Shown here in pieces: positions 1 through 11,100 of a DNA stretch of 35,521 nucleotides. The translations under genes and the position numbers were made by a program. The notes below the pieces were generated by a model. It worked only from the letters and a program-made list of their open reading frames with translations. It had not been told where the DNA came from and made no database searches. This stretch comes from Setaria digitata (Eukaryota; Nematoda; Chromadorea; Rhabditida; Setariidae). Numbering within the stretch: position 1 is the stretch's first letter; the number at the start of each line of letters is the position of its first letter. The stretch covers positions 1-35,521 of the forward strand of contig RCAB01000588.1 in assembly GCA_003640385.1 (NCBI GenBank), in the 5' to 3' direction.

Positions 1-490
1 TAATAATATAGTAATAATAGTAATAATAATTTGTAAAACAGCAATAATAGATCTTTTGATTTAATTAATATTTCTTATGTACGCCATATTTATCAGAGTG
101 CTGTCACCGTATATAACATATTTGCGTAATTATTTTTATGCTTTCACAGAAAATTTTGTCGCCCATGAAGTTCAAAGATTAAGTTTTATTTTTTTTAATC
201 TAAGAGAAAAATTCATTAATAGAATATTTCTATGCAATATTTCAATTTTCGTAAATAAAATTCTCATATTTCCTTAAGAAATTTTCGATCAATTAGTAAA
301 TCTTTCATAAAGTAAGCATTTAATTCGTTGTCTAATAAAAAAGAAATGGAAAGAGAAAGAAAAAATGTTATAAAATGGTAAGTGATAGAAAAAATGATAA
401 AAAATAAATCTTGCTAAAAGAAAAATTTTTTGAACATATCAGATGTGATTATCAGTTTTTGATAACAGAGAAGCATGATGGTAAGCTTAC
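1..490. other. Intron and edge sequence downstream of the last visible pyruvate kinase exon
   Basis: AT-rich sequence that begins with a degenerate TAA/TAG trinucleotide tract (1-31). It should be the pyruvate kinase intron that follows the exon ending at 491. No further pyruvate kinase exon could be recognised here. The frame that runs on past the donor to 414 has lost all family resemblance and is intron. Confidence 0.5.
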
Positions 491-3155
491 GAATTTTGCT
501 AACAAGAAGCATGATAAGACCATCGTCGATGTAAATGATTGAACCAGCTTGAACAACTTTGGTGATATTTTTATAATCAACGTATATTCTTTCCGTGGAG
601 CATTTGGATTTATACATTTCATCTGTTGTAACAATCACATTTTTGCCACTTTCTAGCATTATTTCATCCGTCTCACCCTGTTATCATATCAATTTAGGGA
701 AAACAAAATTATGCAATATTACTGATAACGAATTATTAAACACCGTTTCTATTTTTCTTACTTTTTTTCCTTTTGGCATAGAAATTTGTTATCATATGAT
801 AAGTAATGATAACATTATCACTTATGCATATCCTTTTTTGAGCAATATGAGAGAAATATTATTTACTCAGTGCTACGATATTAATTAAAAATTAGTAATT
901 TTGTATTTTAATCTTTTATGTTGGAATCACTTAATGTTCACTTTTTACCATCTGTTTTCTTATGCTAATTATTAATTGATATTTATTGTGCGTTTATTTC
1001 TATTTGTCTAAAATATGTTGTAAAATTACAAAGACAACAATTGGCAACAGAATATTTAATAGGAAACATTTAGTTTATAAGAAGTTGCTAATAATTTGGT
1101 AAAGTATTTAGCACTTCTCACTAACAACTGCTACCAAGCTTGCATTGCAAATAGCCATTTAAGGCCCATACAAATTTAGTGGTGGAAAAGAGCCTAATGA
1201 TCAATTTAAGAGATAGGCTATTTTTCTTGCAATTACAAAAGAATTTGTTGAACTATCGATCTAAATGCTTCCAAACACATTTGTAGAAAGGTGAAAATTT
1301 GATGCGAAAAAATTTCATAAAATTAATGAATAATTAGAGAAATAATTACTTCATCATTCTGGATGTATCACACTAAGATAACAGATGATAAGCTACTCGG
1401 AATTTAAAAGTCTAAATCGAACTTCATATTCGCCTAATAGTGCACTGAGACTAGAACTTTTTAAATTTTGAAGCAATTAGATCAATGCAAGTGAGAGATT
1501 ATAATGTACGGATATTTGCAAATTATTTAAGCTAACAATAATTAGCAGCAGCAATGAATCAATTTCTCGCCATGATCACAACTTAAATAATTAAAGTGTC
1601 AGCAGTTATTGAAATAAATTGAGTGACGAAAAATAACTATTTGTCTTTTCGACGATCAGTCAATATCGTTTATCAGTTTGTTGGATGCATTTCTTTGTTA
1701 GGGAAATTGTTCTGAATGGAAAAATTGTTTTTTCTTCAGTGTTCATCAATTTCCAATAGTTCATTTGAGAGAAAAACTAGTACTAGTAAATTTTGAAATC
1801 ATTGAAATTGCAATTATCTGAAGTGTCATTCATACGAAATAGGCTTACCAATATTTAGCAATTAGAAACAGCTGTAAAATCTTTTCAGTCTGTAGCAAAT
1901 TTTTTATGTCAATCCGTAATTTTATTAAAAATTTGATTTCTATTTTTTTTTTTTGTTTCTGTATTTTTCACTCATTTTCCTCCTAATTTTCTATAAATGA
2001 TTTGAAATTTCGTCAATAAATTTTCAAATATGAACTGTCCATACTTCCGGTCACTGCAAAAAACCAAAAGTAATTGCATGAGTTAAAGTTTTTCTTGTCT
2101 TCCAATTCTATCTGTAATTTTATCTCTAGCTACAATTTTATTAACATTTTTACAAAATATGATTTACCGTTCCAATAATTCCGGTTCTAATTTCCGGTCC
2201 TTTTGTATCCAAAGCAATTGCAACATCTGTCATATCATCATCGATACCTTGTAATGCTTCTCGAATATTTCGAATTGTTTGTGCATGGAACTGAAAATTT
2301 TTGAAATTTCCATCAAATTCATTAAAATATAACTTATCAATGATTACTCATTTCTTATCACTAGATCTTTTAATTGTTGAGCAGTTTAATTTCTGCAGTG
2401 AATGGAAGAAAAAAGATAGCGCTTATAAAACTCATTTTTATTAGAGAACAGTAAAAATTTATTTTTATCGCACTTCACACTTTGCATTTTGAATTGTTTT
2501 TTTTTTTTTTTTTAAATAAAAAAATTTAGGGCACTTTTTGTCTTTTTTTTTTTTGAACTTTGTTTTTTTTTTTTCAATAAATGCAAAATTTTTCAAGTGG
2601 AGAAAGACTTTCACATTTGTTGTACGAATAAGAAACAATTTGAATTCAAACTTTAAATTTTTCAAACACAAAAAAAAATTTATTGCGCAAATAAATAAAT
2701 GGTTGATATTCACCATCCATTCTTCTCTCTTATAACTTCCTAACATCCTTTTAAAACTTTTTTTTTCCTCTAAAAAGAAAAAAGAAAAAAAAAGAACAAC
2801 TTCATGACTGCCATGACTAAAATTGAGGCGAGCAATATTCATCCCTTTCATAATAATTTCGCGTAATTTTTCAACTGTATCACATGCTGGACCTAAAAAA
2901 TAATTCAAAATATTTACATAGCAAAATTTTGCATGGTATAATTAAAATTTTGTAATTAATTTTAATGAAAAAAAAAGGAGGAAAAAGCTAATAATTAATT
3001 TAAAATAGTGAAAGAGCAGCAATAATTAAATAATAATTAAAGCACAAAAACCGATCGTGCAAATGATGCAAGTTTTGCGATGTGATGTTGGCTCCTGTGA
3101 TATGTTCAAATGGCATAGATGCTCCAATTGAGTTGAAATTACAAGTGGTATATTA
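491..3155 (-). CDS. pyk: Pyruvate kinase, N-terminal third (partial, 4 exons)
   Basis: Glycolytic enzyme that converts phosphoenolpyruvate and ADP to pyruvate and ATP in the cytosol. Exons in coding order on the minus strand are 3155-3052, 2892-2801, 2290-2168 and 677-491. All junctions are GT-AG and keep phase. The translation runs [12 protein letters not shown], then [60 protein letters not shown] and finally [20 protein letters not shown]. These are the family's start of the A domain and much of the B domain. From family knowledge, the Arg, Asn and Ser of ARLNFSHG and the Asp of LDTKGPE bind substrate, K+ or Mg2+. About 168 of roughly 500 residues are present. The last donor (GTAAGC at 490-485) leads to exons beyond the left edge. 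The 3155 exon begins at an acceptor in phase 2, so at least one start exon lies further right and was not identified. The gene is divergent from zyg-12. Confidence 0.93.
678..2167 (-). other. Large pyruvate kinase intron (about 1.5 kb)
   Basis: This stretch separates the GPEIRTG exon from the B-domain exon. It is AT-rich, without an extended coding frame or recognisable element on either strand. The other two visible introns of the gene are 510 bp (2291-2800) and 159 bp (2893-3051); the 510-bp intron is rich in poly-T and poly-A runs. Confidence 0.6.
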
Positions 3156-4655
3156 CTAAAATACAGTAAATTTAACCTAAGAAGAAACTAAAATAATATT
3201 GAAAATTATTTCATTTTCAATCTTAACTTATATGCAATGCTTAAAGATGGCAATATTGATTTGTATTTTTGTTTGGAAAAAAAAGGAAGGAAGGAACAAT
3301 ACAATAAATAAATACTTTTTAGTTTTATTAATTTCGAACATAATCATCTATTCTTTATTTCCAATAGTATTTATGTTTCATTCAGTGATAATCGCTGATT
3401 AAACTGAAGATTAATTGATGAAAGCAAACAAATAAATTGAAAAAAATATTTTAAAAATGAAAAAGAAAATAAAAAAAAAGATGCTATAGTTTGTTGTTTT
3501 GACGGTGAAAGAATGAGCAAAACAGTAGTCGTTATTGTCTATCTTATAAACGCTAAGAAAATTTATATATATCACTTTCACTTTAACAATTTTCGATCGT
3601 CGTTATCATTATTATCATTATCATTATCATCGAGAACAACAACATCGTTTAATAAAATTTTTGTAGTAAAAAAAAAGCATTCTCATCCTCACTTTTGCAC
3701 TTTCCATACTTCCACTATACACTGAGCAATTTTTAAAAAAAAAAGAACTTTTTTTTTCATCAAATTTCAAAAATTTAGAAACACAAATCAATGGATGCAT
3801 ATCAATGTAGTTTCAGTTGGCTTAAAGATGACAATTTTTAATTTCTAATTTTTTTCATCGAAGATTAAATAGAATTAATAATTATTAATTATTCCGTCAT
3901 TTTTTTTACCTTTTTAATCCTTTTTTTTTCGTTTTTGAAAGCAACTGGAGTTCTAAATAATCATTAATGCATGAATATTTATTGGTAATACATGATATTA
4001 AGCAATTAAAGAGTCCCATCTTATTTTAATGCAAAATTAAACTTCAGATTAATTTAGTGTTTGGAAATTTATGATAAAACTTTTAACTGTCAAGAAAACG
4101 AAGAGAAAATGGAACTGAAGTTTGTTTCATTTAACACCAGTGATCAGTTTACTTTAAACTACTTTCATTTTATTATTTATTTCAAATTTGAGCATTCCTT
4201 TTCTATTAAATACTTAATTACTCGGAATGCAAAAAGAATTGTTTTGCAGCTGTTATCTTTGCCTATTCTTGCAGAAAGAAAAGGAATAATTTCAGTATTT
4301 CATTGAATAAATTTAACTTTTTCACTAAAAACCTGACTTCTGTAGCGATATTATACTATATAATTTGCTTTTTCTTTTTTTATGCTATATAATTTTGGTT
4401 TTTGTTAAGAAACTTATAGTTATTTTAGCACTCCATTGATGAAATAAGAAAGTAGTTTTGTAAGAAATTCAAAATTGCTTTTTCATGCTAACATTTGTTT
4501 TCAACATCCCATTTAAAATTCTTGTTTTGTCCTCAGAAAAAAAAATTACAGTAAAAGTTAATGAAATAACCATCCATGGGATAAAGTAATTTCATAAGAG
4601 CACCGCGTGAAATAAACTGTTTTTATAAAAGGAGATTTTGCAAGACGATGGAGTC

Positions 4656-4805
4656 GTGATAGAGTTCACTGCGAGGGATTGATACAGCAATGTGGAGATT
4701 ATGGAAGTGGAAAGAGAGAGAGAAAGAGTGTGAAATAGAGTCCAGTGCGAGAGATTGATAGAGCAATGTGAAGATTATGGAAATGGAAAGAGAGAAAGAG
4801 AAAGG
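4656..4805. repeat. Two-copy imperfect tandem repeat, about 74 bp per unit
   Basis: Copy 1 (4656-4729) and copy 2 (4730-4805) share the order GTGA-ATAGAGT, CAGTGCGAGAGATTGATA, GCAATGTG, AGATTATGGAA and TGGAAAGAGAGA, with scattered substitutions and small indels. Both end in a purine-rich GAGA tract. The repeat lies in the shared 5' region of pyruvate kinase and zyg-12. Confidence 0.85.
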
Positions 4806-4901
4806 GAGTGAATAATTCGGCGGGAGATAGCTGTTCGGTATGAATTTTGCGTGATTGGGGATAGGCGGGGGTATATCGTGATTTCGCTTGAGTTACGCCT
4901 T

Positions 4902-4969
4902 TACGTGTTTCCCAAACGTGAACTACCATGTTTGAGAGAAAGGTATTCTTGTTGCGTGACGTTTACGTG
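4902..4969. promoter_or_regulatory. Cluster of RCGTG motifs (possible hypoxia-response-type sites)
   Basis: Four RCGTG cores lie on the plus strand within 68 bp: TACGTG at 4902-4907, AACGTG at 4915-4920, TGCGTG at 4953-4958 and TACGTG at 4964-4969. TACGTG is the hypoxia-response core described for HIF-1 in C. elegans, and glycolytic genes are common HIF targets. Assignment to pyruvate kinase or zyg-12 is inference. The cores could also be read by other bHLH or bZIP factors, or be chance in a less AT-rich patch. Confidence 0.25.
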
Positions 4970-5070
4970 GCATTTGTACCACGGTGTTCTAAGTTATCTA
5001 ATGTCATGAGACCGTCAGTGTTTAAAAGTCATTTTTAGATTAATATAATCATCTTTTTTTTAATCACATT

Positions 5071-5074
5071 ACAG
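5071..5074 (+). promoter_or_regulatory. Probable trans-splice acceptor for zyg-12
   Basis: A run of T residues followed by AATCACATTACAG ends at 5074, 31 nt before the ATG at 5106. No upstream coding exon is needed, because the Hook domain already starts at that ATG. Spliced-leader addition here is therefore the simplest reading. A cis-spliced 5' UTR exon is the alternative. Confidence 0.5.
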
Positions 5075-5105
5075 ATTTTGGACATCTTTCATAGAATACA
5101 CAGAA

Positions 5106-8100
5106 ATGACTCCATATTTGGAAGATCTCATCATATGGGTTCGTTAATCAGTTTAGTAATTTCTATTAATTTTTCTTGGAAATATTTGAGGTAAAAAATA
5201 GTACAAACTCTTAGCATGATATCTTATTAATGACTAGAAATAGACGAATATTTATGTGGGAATTTGATATGCATTATAATTAAATAGAGAATTAATGGTG
5301 TCGAGGAAAAAAAAGTGATATTTTTTTTTCTCGACTACCATTAATTGAAAAAAATAAGAATTGATCAATATTCGTTTATGCCATGGAGATGCTATGTTCT
5401 TATCTGAAGTGACTGAACACATAAATGAATTAGTCATAAACTGCACAATTTTGAGAAAGAAAGAAACAACAACTTTGTCATATGAAAAATAAGAAGTAAA
5501 TATATGATATAAATTAATATCATAGGTGAGTACAACACTTTCAAGTGAGTTTTGAGCAAGATATGATAGTTTCTTGGTGCACTTTAATGATTCGTTGGAA
5601 TTACGCAGTGCAAAAGAATATTGTATATTGCATTTGCAAAATAGGAAAGGATAATATTTCTAATTCTCTTTGAATTACTAGGTTTAACTTTTAATTTTTT
5701 TTCAGATGAATTCGTTGACTCACACGAAAGAAGTGACATTGGTTGATATTTTTTCAGGTCGATCTATTGCTGAGGCGTTGTATAATATGTTTGTCCCTTC
5801 TTTCTTTCTTTCTTTTTTTTTTTTCCCGTAGAGTTTTTTTTTCAGATTATTTTTTGATCCTAAGCAAGAATTTAACAAATTTGTGAAGTCTGCAGTATTC
5901 CTTAAGGCTCAGCTTCCGATACTTACAGATTATCAAAAGTACCGTTGGCATTGCGAAATTCAGAAAAATCATGCGTGTAAATCTCCCCTCTAATCTAGTA
6001 CCCTACGGGCAATTTGACTTTTTGCTGTGTGCTAAGGCTCTCATCTGTTTATCCGGTGTTAGACTTTTTGTAAAGTATTTAGACGACATCTAAGTATTGT
6101 AACAAACCTTATTGATGAGGGTATCCTTGAATTTGCATCTATATTGGTACTGTCGGTGAGGCTTCACAGTATGCTCAGAGAACCAAAAAATTGTTTCAAC
6201 ATGTGTGATTTTGATAAGCTTTATTGTTTCAGTTAAGTTTTTGATTAAGATAATTGCAGATAAAAAAGATTCGAAACGAAAATTTGATTATTAAAAAATA
6301 AAATGCAGAACAACTTTTTAGAAGCTTCATAGTATTGGCAATTAAACTTTTCAGTGATCCATTATTTTTTAATGATAATTGGCTAGACAGTGTGTCACAT
6401 TATGACCAGATGGCTAACTGGAGACTGAAAGCAAATAATTTGCGTAAAATTTATCGTCGATTATCGGAGTATTACACAGATCAATTAGGAGCGGAGTTGA
6501 CACCAGAATGGTTTATTGACACGTCACGAATAGGTAACTTTAGACGATTTCATATAGATTTTGTAGTCTTAAGAAATTGTCATTATTTCCTTAACTCGGT
6601 TGTACTAATTGCAGTTTCTCATTTTGTAGTGCGATTCGCACAAAGTGAAGTGTAGAAATATTCAATTTTTCTGAATAGCTTGTGGGTTCTAAAATCTAGA
6701 TTTACCGAAATGTCCTTTTTTTGGAAGGAAAAATGAGTGTAAGAAAATACAAGTGGATTAGTTCAAACATTACTAAGTTTAAATAATTAAATAAGTCATT
6801 ATAGCTGAACACAACGATTTGGAACTGCTGTGCCGATTGTTACAGCTTGTACTTGGAGCAGCTCTACTGGGTCCGAACAATGAACGTAATGTCTTGTATG
6901 CTTTTAGGGTAACCGAGTGATTGTTTTAATATGACGAATATCAAGCTGGCGCAGAAGATTCCTTGAAGGATTTCATTATTTTCATTTCACTAAAAACAAA
7001 AATTTCATTACCCAAACTGAAATTTAATTCAGGATTCATACGCTTTTTACTCGATCAGAATGAATCCGTGCAAAGGACAGCAGTAAATATTATGCAAGAA
7101 ATCAAGGACCTGGTGCCAAAACCATCAGAAGAGGAAATTAAAGTGGCTGAAACATCAGTGAATTTTTTTTTTTAATCATATGCATTTCTATATTTCATAA
7201 TACTTGTCTCTAGGAGAAAGGAGAGACTTTTTAGTAAGGATAACAGATTGCTTAAAATGATGCTATTCAGAATGCTGAACCAGCAGAATCAAGGGAACAA
7301 ATGGCAAACTTAAAGAGCAAGGTAGAAAGCTTGAAGCAAGAGTGCACACAGCTTAACGAAAAGGTTTTGATCTATTAGTATATGTTATCTGATTACAAAA
7401 TGCATACAGGAAATTCTTTTTATGTGAACCTTGTTGATTCCGTCACGGAATGCTTATTATCTCGAGTGCAATTTCAAAGTAGCTTTAGAGATGCTACCAG
7501 CTTCAAAGGGAAGCAATTTCTTTCCAACTAATTTCAAAAAGTTTTAGCTGAAAGAAGCATGTAGTGAAAAGGAGGCTTTGTCAAGTGACAATGAAAGTTT
7601 ACGACTACGCGTTGATGAATTAAACGAGGGATCCATCGAAATAGAATCGTTACGGAAGCAAATACGTTCATTGCGTTCGCTTCGTGAAAGCACGCAGGAT
7701 ACACTTTACAAGTGATGATTTAGAGAAAAAAATGAAAACATAAATAAAACCACATGTATAATATGAAATTATAAGTTATTTCATATTAGAATGCTAATTT
7801 TTGTTGTATTTGCAGAATCGAAGCAGAACGGGACCATCTGAAAAAAGTATACCTCCAGACACTTGATGAAAATGCGGAACTGCGAACCAAGGTCCTTCAG
7901 TGGAATCTTAGATGAATCTTTAATGTTTTCGCATCATCAAATTTCCAGTTGATTTTATTGGTAGTTGTTGGTTCTCTGTCTTTCAGATTCAGGATATGAC
8001 ACCAATGGAAACGGAATTCAAACGTTTAAAGGATGAACTCGAGGAAAATCGACTTATTGTGCAAAAATATGAGAAACTCGATAATCAGATTACGAATTAC

Positions 8101-11100
8101 AAGGCTAAATTAAGTAAATTTCCATTTTTTAGGAGGAAGTCAGATCTCATAAGTTTCAGAATCAGTGTTATAGGGAGGACTCGATATTTTCTAAATATTC
8201 TGTAGTCGTTAACTTTTGAAGCCGAGACAAGCCGGATTCAGTGAGTTTTTGGGAATGAAGCTTTTGTTGTTTGTAATTGAACCGCTTCATTTATTTTTCT
8301 AGGCCCCTTGATTTGTTTCATTGTAACTCGTCAGTAAGTAGGATGTTTGAAGATATCAAGAAAGTTTTCTACAGTACAACGCACTACACCCATTATTTTC
8401 TTTAATTTTTGATAGCAGTACGGAATCGTGGTGAAGTGCTCTCCGAACAATTTAGAGCTGGTAGGAATTTCATGATGTAATGTTTATGTATCTCAGTCAT
8501 CAAAAAGGAAATGGAAGAATTGGCATTAATCGGATGAAAAAGAGTGCAGTAAAGATTAGGAATTTATCTTCACTGAAATTTTCTTCTAGAACAGTGGAAA
8601 ATAGAAAAAATTGAAATGAAAATACTGGAGGATAAAGTGGCAACATACATGAAAAGTGTCATAGCACTTGAAGATGAGAAACGTAAAAATGGTGCACTTA
8701 AAACACAGATTGAATCTTTGCGCTTGGAGAATACGGAGCTGGGAACAAAATTAAATGACGAAATTAGACGAGCTGATAAGGTTAAAATTAAACTGCTGTA
8801 ATAACATTGAAGATCATTCTTTTTCTAATTTTAACTTGAAATAACAGAATAACTCGTTTATAATAATCGATTGTTTTTTTATCAAGAGTAAAGAAGGATA
8901 GGGCTAATCCTTTTTTACTTTTGAAATATTTAACAAGTATTAAATCGTCCAAAATATTTCTTGCTTCTCAAGGCTGAATTCGAATTGAAACAGTTGATTG
9001 AACAGATTAAGGAGACTGAAAAAGAAAGAGAGCATCTTCGGAAGGAACGGAATGAACTCAATGAACAACTTCTTCTGCACGGTGAGTGAAGAAAATATTG
9101 CCATGATTGAAATTACCTTATTTGTCTGAAAATGTTAGCTGGCTTCAGATTAATTATGTAAAACATTTCAGAAAATGACGACAGTGCCCCATCACTTCTT
9201 GATGAAACAGCTGATGCAAATTCGGTCACTATTTTAAGGTACTTTTAGAAGAAGAATTTTAAGTTAAGAAAGAATTAAATTGTCGCTGCCAGGTGACGGC
9301 TTCTGTAATTGTTGGTTTCGCTAAAATAAGTATGACTTTATGTTATATGTATGCGGCTGGAACAGCTATCTGCTAATTTGATTATTCTTTCTCCCAAGAA
9401 TGGAGACTTTTTCCAGAGAACGAATCACTCAATTGGAAATAGAGAAAGAACGTTTGTTGGCTGGGTATATGACAGATAATGAGAAACTAGGTCTCAAGGA
9501 CGAAGTTACGTCCCTGACCATCGATAAAAGAAATTTGGAAACTGAACTAAAATTGGCGCAAAACAGAGTGGATAAGTTGGAAAAACGGTTCGTATTGCCA
9601 CTAGTTTCTTTAAAAATTGATTCTTTGGCATGAATTTTTGTGGATTTCGTACCAGGATGTGCAAAAGTTGTGGATAATTAGGCATGTGAAGTAAGTATCG
9701 TTTATTAACGNCTTTGGCATGAATTTTTGTGGATTTCGTGCCAGGAGACGCATGTGCAAAAGTTGTGGATAATTAGGCATGTGAAGTAAGTATCGTTTAT
9801 TAACGATCTCTGTTTTGGTACTTCGCATTTGTGTACTTTAATTTTGTGTCAATTTGTATTTATTTTAAGGTTGAAAGAAGTGAATGCCATCGTTGAATCT
9901 TGGAACTTCATAAACAGTGATCGGCTAACAGAAGAGCAAACTGCAAATGAAAGGATGGTTATTCAAATTGCACAGCTTGAAGCAAAACTCGAGCAAGTAA
10001 CGCATGATTTGGAACAACAGGTTGCTGATAAGAAAATGCTAAATGGTAGACGTTTTTTGTAAAAACATCACAAGGAATATTGAAAGTAATCGTCCTTTTG
10101 CATAAATGATATTCAAAGCCAAATGACTTTCTTTTTTTGTCGAAGTTTTTTATCAGCTTCTAATTTCCTTTTTTTTTTTTTTTTTTTTTTTTTATTTTTT
10201 GCTGGGAAAAATTATGGCTCTTGCAATTTTTCGTGAGAAAATTTTCTTGATGAATTTTGTTTTTGGTTTCAGACGAATTAACAACATCAAAACAAGAGGT
10301 GAAAAATGAAAGAGATAGATTGACACGCTACATGGAAAAAGCGCGTCGTATGATTGAAGACCTGGAAGAGCAGAATCGAGCTGTTGAAGGTGGTGCGCTG
10401 AGCAGACACGAATTTGATTCAATTCGTCGTGAAAGGGATACATATAAGCAAAATGTAATATTTTCACAACTAATCATGAAGAAAGGTATATGTGGAGAAA
10501 CAAAATAATTTCGTTATCTGGGTATAAAATTGGTGATGGGAAAATGCTGAAGTCTGGATAGATAAACGGATTTTCTTCTATGATCTTTTTCCCGAAACTT
10601 TTGAAAATGATTTTATAGATTGAAGCAATGAAAGAGAGTTATGAACGTAGTCGTGCGATGCAGGAAGAGGAGCAACGACTGTTTACAACTCATGCCTACT
10701 ACATGGTAAGTTATGTCTTTGATAACAAACATAAATTGAAAAGCAGTTTTTGAAAGCTTCTAAAGTACGACTCTAGCTAGTTTTCTTTTGGGTAGTTGAT
10801 GTATCACGATAATGTATTTTAATTTGAATCAGAACCTAACTTTAGACTTTGCAGCTTGAATTCATGGGAAAAAAGAATATCTTAGACCATTCTGGGAGAT
10901 GTTGTCATGCTCAAAAAAAAACCTCAAAAAATTGGTGTGAAAGGTAGCATGAACTTCCAGTAACAAAATACTGTCCTCAATTAGATCGAGAAATTAATTT
11001 CTGGTATCAAAATTTCCACACTTAAAAAACTTGTGTGCAGCAATTGATAAAAACAGTCCCAGATTAGATTTTTATAGGAAGGAAATTTTTATATTATTCA

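Larger units (their letters stand above)
3156..5074. promoter_or_regulatory. Divergent 5' region between pyruvate kinase and zyg-12
   Basis: About 1.9 kb lie between the first recognised pyruvate kinase exon (minus) and the probable trans-splice acceptor of zyg-12 (plus). The left two thirds is AT-rich and featureless. From about 4590 to 5010 the sequence is less AT-rich and contains CpG. That part carries a tandem duplication at 4656-4805 and an RCGTG cluster at 4902-4969. The missing first exon of pyruvate kinase should also be here. A minus-strand frame of 76 codons at 4699-4929 starts with ATG but matches no family I recognise. Promoter function is inferred from position only. Confidence 0.4.

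Noticed and set aside
2465..2908. 147-codon minus frame that begins with pyruvate kinase sequence
   Set aside because: Only 2801-2892 is exon. Past the GT donor at 2800 the frame turns into Phe/Lys-rich intron translation, and the true sequence continues at 2290.
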